From positions 2,914,001-2,978,000 of the forward strand of contig CAWAVW010000004.1 of assembly GCA_963785585.1 (NCBI GenBank): a stretch of DNA of 64,000 nt. The letters are read 5' to 3'. The notes below the pieces were generated by a model. That model had not been told where the DNA came from. It searched no databases and was given only the letters and a program-made list of their open reading frames with translations. Made by a program: the position numbers and the translations under genes. The DNA comes from Palsa-295 sp963785585. GTDB taxonomy: Bacteria > Acidobacteriota > Terriglobia > Acidiferrales > UBA7541. This document shows, piece by piece, positions 59,681 through 64,000 of this stretch. Each line of letters starts with the position of its first letter. Within the stretch, counting starts at the first letter, position 1.

Positions 59681-60778
59681 CTACTCTACCACGCCGCCTT
59701 GCGGCTTCCCATTCGCATCAACCACCACGATTCCAGGACTTTGCGATCCGGCGGCATACAAGTCGAGCATGCTCGCTCCGGTCGCAACGATGATCGGCCC
59801 CAGCACAAGCCCCAGCATCCCGAAGACCGCTATGCCGCCCAGCACGCTGATGAAAACCACAAGTCCGCCCATTTCCGCGCGGCCGCTGATCACCCACGGC
59901 CTTACGACGTTATCGACCAAACCCACCACAATTCCACAAATCAGCGCCAGAATAATGGCCGCCAACGGATGGCCTTGCATGATCAGGCTGATCACCGCCG
60001 GCACCCAGATAATCGCCGAACCTACCACAGGTACGAGCGAGAAAAACCCCATCATCACGCCCCAGAAGATCGGGGACGAAATTCCCGTCAAGGCAAACGC
60101 CGTACCACCGAGAATTCCGTGCGCCGCTGCCGCCACGGCGCTCGATACCACGCTCGCAAAAATCAGATCGCGCGCCTCGGTAATCATCCGGTCGCGGTGC
60201 GCCGCTTGAAACGGAAGCACGCTGCGCAACCGCTCGACGATCGTTTCGCCGTCGCGGTACAAATAGAACATCGCCAGAATCGTCACGGAAAGGTGAAACA
60301 AAAATACGGCGGTATTGCGAACCACCACACCCACGCGAGCCGCGCCAAACGCCGCTGCGTCGTCAAAATACTTGTTCAGCATGGACGATAGGTCGGTCTG
60401 ATTCGACGCCGGCAACCGCGCCTGCAAATCCATCCACGCGCGATTCACCCAATCGAAATGGCCGCTTTGAATTTCCCCCTGGACGTGCTGAACCGCCTGC
60501 ACGCCCTGCCTCACAAACGCAGCCATCACTAGGATTGTCGGCACAATCAAAATCGCCGTCACTCCCAGCGTGGTGACAAGCGAAGCCACCGTCGGCCCCC
60601 ACTTCGCCTTCAATCGCAGGTACAGCGGATACGACACCACAACGATCACCACCGCCCAAGCCAGAGCCGCCAGGAACGGCTGAAATACCAGAAATACCAG
60701 ATACGCCAAAATGAGGACGATCCCGTAAAACAGGAAGGGGCCGAGTCGTTGTTGTGAGACTTCGTCGCGTTCGTTCAA
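59681..60778 (-). CDS. AI-2E family (PerM/YdiK-like) membrane transporter
   Basis: A 365-residue protein with about eight hydrophobic segments and the family segments LAWAVVIVVVSYPLYLRLK near the N-terminus and SPIFWGVMMGFFSLVPVVGS plus LVDNVVRPWVISGRAEMGGL near the C-terminus. The family includes autoinducer-2 exporters and Na+/H+ antiporters, so the name does not define substrate. The start is TTG 60778, the only candidate in frame before the first helix. A likely operon with the Lon-like gene. Confidence 0.85.
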   Translation of the reverse strand: MNERDEVSQQRLGPFLFYGIVLILAYLVFLVFQPFLAALAWAVVIVVVSYPLYLRLKAKWGPTVASLVTTLGVTAILIVPTILVMAAFVRQGVQAVQHVQGEIQSGHFDWVNRAWMDLQARLPASNQTDLSSMLNKYFDDAAAFGAARVGVVVRNTAVFLFHLSVTILAMFYLYRDGETIVERLRSVLPFQAAHRDRMITEARDLIFASVVSSAVAAAAHGILGGTAFALTGISSPIFWGVMMGFFSLVPVVGSAIIWVPAVISLIMQGHPLAAIILALICGIVVGLVDNVVRPWVISGRAEMGGLVVFISVLGGIAVFGMLGLVLGPIIVATGASMLDLYAAGSQSPGIVVVDANGKPQGGVVE

Positions 60779-60941
60779 TTTTTCTCGCTTTCCGGCGCCG
60801 GGTACACAGACTGATAGTGTCTAATCCCGCGTTTGTCAACTCTACTCGTTTCGCATACAGCCGCGCCCATCATTCCGTGCGGCCGCGTTTCATTCGCGTG
60901 GTGTTTCGAGTGCTATACTCATCCAGCAAAAGCACACTCGC

Positions 60942-61094
60942 ATGGGCGAACTCACCTGCAAACACAAACGGACCCAAGTGATTGCCAAAGACAACGACGC
61001 TCACTACGTCGAATGCCTGGACTGCGGCGCGATTCTGGAAATCGGCGAAATTCAGGATTCCAGCGCAGGCAGCGAGTCGCTCTCCGACGCCTAA
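60942..61094 (+). CDS. 50-residue CxxC small protein
   Basis: A short gene: MGELTCKHKRTQVIAKDN, then HYVECLDCGAILEIGEIQD and a serine-rich end. The cysteine at 6, the histidine at 8 and the CLDC pair give a plausible zinc-binding set. Codon pattern matches its neighbours. An extended -10 (TGC-TATACT, 60911-60919) is 23 bases upstream, and no Shine-Dalgarno is evident, so it may be leaderless-like. Function unknown; similar small zinc proteins exist in Acidobacteriota only by general impression. Confidence 0.6.
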   Translation: MGELTCKHKRTQVIAKDNDAHYVECLDCGAILEIGEIQDSSAGSESLSDA

Positions 61095-61222
61095 GCTTTG
61101 ATACTTCCGTAGCTCGTTTGGCCCGAACCGAACGCCACCACTTCCAAAAATACTTTCTTGCGCGCATCTTTGCGGGAGTAGAATGCGCCGTAACCGCAAA
61201 CCTTTGAAAACCGGGGGTTCCG

Positions 61223-61672
61223 ATGCGTCTATGGGTCCGCTGTCTGCCCGCCTTCTTGCTTGTAGCCGCGCCGGCCTTCGGCCAGACGGACGCTAAACCC
61301 CAACCGCCTCCATCGACGGCGGAGCTCACAATTCCTCCCGAAGCCGTGCAGCAGCCGAACCCAGTGAAACCGACGCCCGCCGGACTGGCCGCCGCGAAGA
61401 AAACCTACGGCTATGATTGCGCGATGTGCCACGGCGTCGATGGCGGCGGCAAAGGCGATCTCGCCGCCGACATGAAGTTGACGCTCCTCGATTATCGCGA
61501 TCCGGCAGCGCTAAAAAATATGACGGACGGCGAACTCTTCTACATCATCAAGAATGGAAAAGGGCAGATGTCCGGCGAAGGAAACCGCGCGAAAGCTCCT
61601 GAGATTTGGGGGCTGGTCAATTATGTCCGTTCGTTTGCGAAGAAAGCTCCCGCCGCAAAGCCGGCGCAATAG
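61223..61672 (+). CDS. Mono-haem cytochrome c
   Basis: A 149-residue exported protein: signal peptide MRLWVRCLPAFLLVAAPAFG, a proline-rich linker (about 25-50), then a class-I cytochrome c with haem site YDCAMCHGVDGGG and a likely axial methionine in GKGQMSGEG, followed by WGLVNYVRSF. It should be periplasmic and carry electrons. No oxidase or reductase is encoded next to it. Confidence 0.9.
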   Translation: MRLWVRCLPAFLLVAAPAFGQTDAKPQPPPSTAELTIPPEAVQQPNPVKPTPAGLAAAKKTYGYDCAMCHGVDGGGKGDLAADMKLTLLDYRDPAALKNMTDGELFYIIKNGKGQMSGEGNRAKAPEIWGLVNYVRSFAKKAPAAKPAQ

Positions 61673-61698
61673 AATTTCAGCTCGCCGCAGGCGCGGAA

Positions 61699-62091
61699 TC
61701 AGCGGATGCCGATTTTCTGGATGATGCGCGTCACGTCCGCTGCGGACACGTCGTAGAGCGCGTGCTCGTCTTCCTGCTCGAGCCGTTCCTTCAAATACTC
61801 TGCCGCGATGTAGCTTGCTTCGCGGTCGCTCAGTCCTCGTCCCGTGCGCGCGTGAAACTCGATGAATGCCGTGTGCGCCAGGCCGAGGATCACTCCCTTG
61901 CCGTCCACAAAAAACTTGCAGTCCATCGTATCGCTGTGGCGCGTCGCGATTCCATTCCAGCAGTGCGAAAAACGGCAGCGGTACACAAAATCTGTCACCT
62001 TGGATGGCACGTCAAACGCGCCGATAAATTCGCTCATCGCCCCTGCGTTTGGAATCGTCGGATATTCATTAATCGCTTCGGTCTTAGCCAT
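61699..62091 (-). CDS. Conserved-looking 130-residue protein of unknown function
   Basis: A cytoplasmic protein without signal peptide. It has FVYRCRFSHCWNGIATRHSD in the middle with two cysteines and two histidines, a beta-rich core (MDCKFFVDGKGVILGLAHTAF), and a helical C-terminus (AAEYLKERLEQEDEHALYDV). AGGGA lies four bases before ATG 62091. I do not recognise a family. It is upstream of and on the opposite strand to the cytochrome gene, and 50 bases downstream of the aminotransferase gene on the same strand. Confidence 0.7.
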   Translation of the reverse strand: MAKTEAINEYPTIPNAGAMSEFIGAFDVPSKVTDFVYRCRFSHCWNGIATRHSDTMDCKFFVDGKGVILGLAHTAFIEFHARTGRGLSDREASYIAAEYLKERLEQEDEHALYDVSAADVTRIIQKIGIR

Positions 62092-62141
62092 GAAGTCCCT
62101 GGGTCTCCTGATTTCAGCTGCACTGCGTTAGATGCAACGGC

Positions 62142-63356
62142 TCACTTTTGCGCTGCTACAGCTACCGGTTGGTTCGCCTGGCGATAACTTCCGATCGCCG
62201 CCGCTACGCCGGCGCCGGCCGGCACGCCGTAACCCTGATCGAGCAGCGCCTTTTCCAGCGCGGCGAGAAACAGAAGCACGTTTGTATTCTGGCTGGAATA
62301 GCCCATCAAGCCCACGCGCCAGATTTTTCCCTTCACCGGGCCGAATCCGCCGGCAATCTCAATGTTGAACTCGTCCAGCAGTTGCTGCCGCACTTTTCGA
62401 TCTTCCACTCCCGCCGGAATGCGCACTCCCGTAACCGTGAGCAAACGTTCGGATGGGTTGGTGACGAATATTTCCAAGCCCATCGCTTCGAGGCCCGCGA
62501 TCAACGCCTGCTGGTTGTTCAGATGCCGCGTCCACCGCGCTTCCAGCGTCTCTTCCATCACCAAACGCAGCGCCTCCCGCATCGCGTAAATCAGCGAAAT
62601 CGGAGGAGTGTGGTGGTAGGTGCGTTCGCCGCCCCACATCGTCATGATCGGAGTGAAATCGAAGTACCAGCTCCGCACCGGAGTCTTTCGCGCGCGGATG
62701 ATTTCTTCCACACGCGAATTGATCGTAATCGGCGCCATTCCCGGCGGCGCGCTCATCGCTTTCTGCGATCCGCTGAAGCAGATATCAATCCGCTCCCGAT
62801 CGATATGCAGCGGCATGCCCGTCAACGTCGCCACAGCGTCCACGATCAGCAGCGAACCCAACTCATCGGCGACTTGGCGGTAGTCGGCGATTTTCTGCAC
62901 AACCGCGCTCGACGTCTCTCCGTGCGCGAGCCCCACAAATTTTATCTTCCGTCCCTTCCCCGCTTGGCGAACGTCCTCCGGATCCACCGTGCGTCCGTAC
63001 GGCGCCTCCACGCGAATCACTTTTGCGCCCGTCCGGTCCGCGATCACCGCCATGCGCTCGGAAAACCAGCCGTTCACGCAGACGATGCATTCATCGCCAG
63101 GCTCGAGCGTATTCAGAACAGCCGCTTCAATCCCCCCAGAGCCGGATGCCGAGATCGGATAGGTGATTTTATTCTGTGTCTTAAAGGCTTGGCGCAGCAG
63201 CACTTGCACTTCGCCCATCATCTCGATGAACCACGGGTCCATGTGCCCTACGAGTGGAGCGGAAAGCGCCCGGTAAACGCGCGGGTCCATATTCGAAGGA
63301 CCGGGCGTCATCATGATCCGTGTGGGGGGAAGGAGTTCACCAATGTGCTGGCTCAT
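62142..63356 (-). CDS. Class-V aminotransferase (alanine/serine-glyoxylate type)
   Basis: A 404-residue PLP enzyme starting at ATG 63356, six bases after GAGGAGG; a longer frame adds 17 unconserved residues. It has the opening MMTPGPSNMDPRVYRAL, the glycine-rich PISASGSGGIEAAV, the aspartate DAVATLTGMPLHIDRE and the PLP lysine in SGSQKAMSAPPG. It should convert glyoxylate and serine or alanine to glycine and the matching 2-oxo acid, or a close variant (phosphonate or cysteine-desulfurase-like activity is less likely). Conserved length and residues. Confidence 0.9.
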   Translation of the reverse strand: MSQHIGELLPPTRIMMTPGPSNMDPRVYRALSAPLVGHMDPWFIEMMGEVQVLLRQAFKTQNKITYPISASGSGGIEAAVLNTLEPGDECIVCVNGWFSERMAVIADRTGAKVIRVEAPYGRTVDPEDVRQAGKGRKIKFVGLAHGETSSAVVQKIADYRQVADELGSLLIVDAVATLTGMPLHIDRERIDICFSGSQKAMSAPPGMAPITINSRVEEIIRARKTPVRSWYFDFTPIMTMWGGERTYHHTPPISLIYAMREALRLVMEETLEARWTRHLNNQQALIAGLEAMGLEIFVTNPSERLLTVTGVRIPAGVEDRKVRQQLLDEFNIEIAGGFGPVKGKIWRVGLMGYSSQNTNVLLFLAALEKALLDQGYGVPAGAGVAAAIGSYRQANQPVAVAAQK

Positions 63357-63460
63357 ACGGAACCTCCTCGGGCTTTCCAGTCTGCTAAAGTCGCTCGTTG
63401 CGGTCAACCTCCAAAATGGCTTAGAAATCGGCCCATCGCAACCGCGGTGGTACCGATAGG

Positions 63461-63511
63461 ACTGCCCCCGTTAACCAATTGGAATCACAGGGGGTAGCAG
63501 TTTCGCAACTG
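63461..63511. promoter_or_regulatory. Alternative hairpins ahead of the FecR gene
   Basis: ACTG-CCCCC (63461-63469) pairs with GGGGG-TAG-CAGT (63490-63501). CAGTT (63498-63502) can instead pair with AACTG (63507-63511) around TCGC. The two folds exclude each other. The element is between the aminotransferase start at 63356 and the FecR ATG at 63575. No known riboswitch class matches by eye. Confidence 0.3.
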
Positions 63512-63574
63512 TTCCGCCGTCGAGTTGTACCGCCTATACCCCTATGCTACATTTTTAAATTAGCCCCTAAATAT

Positions 63575-64000
63575 ATGAGCGACAGTAGAGCCACCTCGCC
63601 CCCCAAGCCAAAAATCTCGCGCGTCGAGGTGTATTGGCACACCGTCACTTACAAGACCGTGGCTCTCTACGCCCTTCTGATCCTGGCTATTTTCTTCGCT
63701 TCGGCGTATTTGGTCTTCCCCGATTTTTCGGGTTCGATCGTCAAGCGCGTTTCCGATTCCATGAATTCGCATGACGCCAGCGTCGCCGCCATCAGCGCGC
63801 GCCAGGCCCGCTTCGTCAACCTCGACGGAAAAGTACAAGTGAAAAAAGTAAATTCGGTCACCTGGGAAAGTGCCGACTACCAGCTCACCCTCGACAAAGG
63901 CGATCTCGTCCAAACCGGACCGGAAGGCGTCGCTCGCATCGCCTTCGCAGACGGCACCACGTACACGGTGAAAGGCGAGACTCTCGTTACCGTAGAAGAA
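63575..64000 (+). CDS. FecR-domain membrane protein, 5' part
   Basis: The frame is open to the window end, giving 142 residues. A short basic tail, one transmembrane helix (TVALYALLILAIFFASAYLV, near residues 29-48) and then a FecR-type domain: FVNLDGKVQVKKVNSVTWE, LDKGDLVQTGPEGVARIAF and DGTTYTVKGETLVTV. FecR domains are periplasmic sensors or structural beta-domains in anti-sigma and envelope proteins. The ATG at 63575 has no clear Shine-Dalgarno. The rest lies beyond the window, so no sigma-factor partner can be judged. Confidence 0.82.
   Translation, partial: MSDSRATSPPKPKISRVEVYWHTVTYKTVALYALLILAIFFASAYLVFPDFSGSIVKRVSDSMNSHDASVAAISARQARFVNLDGKVQVKKVNSVTWESADYQLTLDKGDLVQTGPEGVARIAFADGTTYTVKGETLVTVEE

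Noticed and set aside
57893..60391. An 832-codon plus-strand open frame opposite the Lon-like and AI-2E genes.
   Set aside because: It is antisense to two well-supported genes, has no recognisable domain and a composition typical of a GC-rich shadow frame.
63438..63460. A T-box-like GGTGGTACCG sequence before the FecR gene.
   Set aside because: No specifier loop or following aminoacyl-tRNA or amino-acid gene, and the core TGGNACCGCG is incomplete in this orientation.
62148..63497. A 449-codon plus-strand frame opposite the aminotransferase.
   Set aside because: Shadow of a strongly conserved PLP enzyme gene; no domain seen.
1..64000. Searched by eye for CRISPR arrays, insertion sequences, integrases, phage genes and toxin-antitoxin pairs.
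   Set aside because: No regular spaced repeats, transposase motifs, attachment duplications at the tRNA or typical small gene pairs were seen.

Overview
The window is about 64 kb of moderately GC-rich DNA packed with genes. It most likely comes from a member of the Acidobacteriota (Terriglobia/Acidobacteriia type). This is inferred from the mix of families: TonB-dependent receptors with N-terminal carboxypeptidase-regulatory domains, a CRTAC1/ASPIC-UnbV Tat-exported protein beside a multihaem cytochrome and a TPR protein, an acidobacterial VWA-type secreted protein, secreted TldD/PmbA proteins, a FecR protein and DUF4388 response regulators. I saw no insertion sequence, phage, integron or CRISPR array. 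The region looks like stable chromosome.

Layout. 1-2.8 kb: the 3' end of a family-5 uracil-DNA glycosylase, then a three-gene osmoprotectant-type ABC importer. 2.9-3.9 kb: an exported transglutaminase-like protein. 4.0-16 kb (minus strand): chemosensory cluster 1. Its order, read in the direction of transcription, is a 544-residue protein of unknown function, a CheY-like regulator, CheW, MCP, CheR, CheA with two Hpt domains and a C-terminal receiver, CheB, two CheW-like proteins, a DUF4388 pseudo-receiver and a receiver/coiled-coil protein. This is close to the Pil-Chp (type IV pilus) order. 16.2-20.1 kb (minus): a sensor kinase, a lone receiver and an NtrC-type sigma-54 activator. 20.4-28.5 kb (plus): chemosensory cluster 2, a TonB C-terminal protein followed by MCP, CheW, CheR, CheA, CheB, CheY and CheX. 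A PilZ-Zn ribbon-PilZ protein follows on the opposite strand.

The main hypothesis from the hunt is that the NtrB/NtrC-like pair between the two chemosensory clusters controls both. A strong -24/-12 match lies upstream of cluster 2 and a good one lies just upstream of the CheY-like gene of cluster 1. Both have a similar TCTCA-N3-TGAG inverted repeat 150-250 bp further upstream. This is read from sequence only and has not been tested.

29.5-40.8 kb: a TonB-dependent receptor, two overlapping exported TldD/PmbA-family genes (one with and one without the HExxxH motif), a periplasmic-binding-protein-like protein without a signal peptide, the CRTAC1 protein, a seven-haem cytochrome c and a TPR protein. 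40.8-50.5 kb: a probable amino-sugar (GlcNAc/chitin) locus with a very large TonB receptor, a GntR/UTRA regulator, a ROK kinase, a sodium:solute symporter and a GH20 hexosaminidase. The receptor and regulator are divergent. Each has a well-spaced sigma-70 promoter whose -10 box lies inside a palindrome.

50.5-64 kb: tRNA-Glu(CTC), an outer-membrane porin-like protein with a clear terminator, a small four-CxxC zinc protein, a coiled-coil membrane protein, a VWA protein, a PDZ/aspartyl-protease-like protein, an AI-2E family permease next to a Lon-like protease, a 50-residue CxxC protein, a mono-haem cytochrome c, an unknown 130-residue protein, a class-V aminotransferase and the 5' part of a FecR-domain gene cut by the window end.
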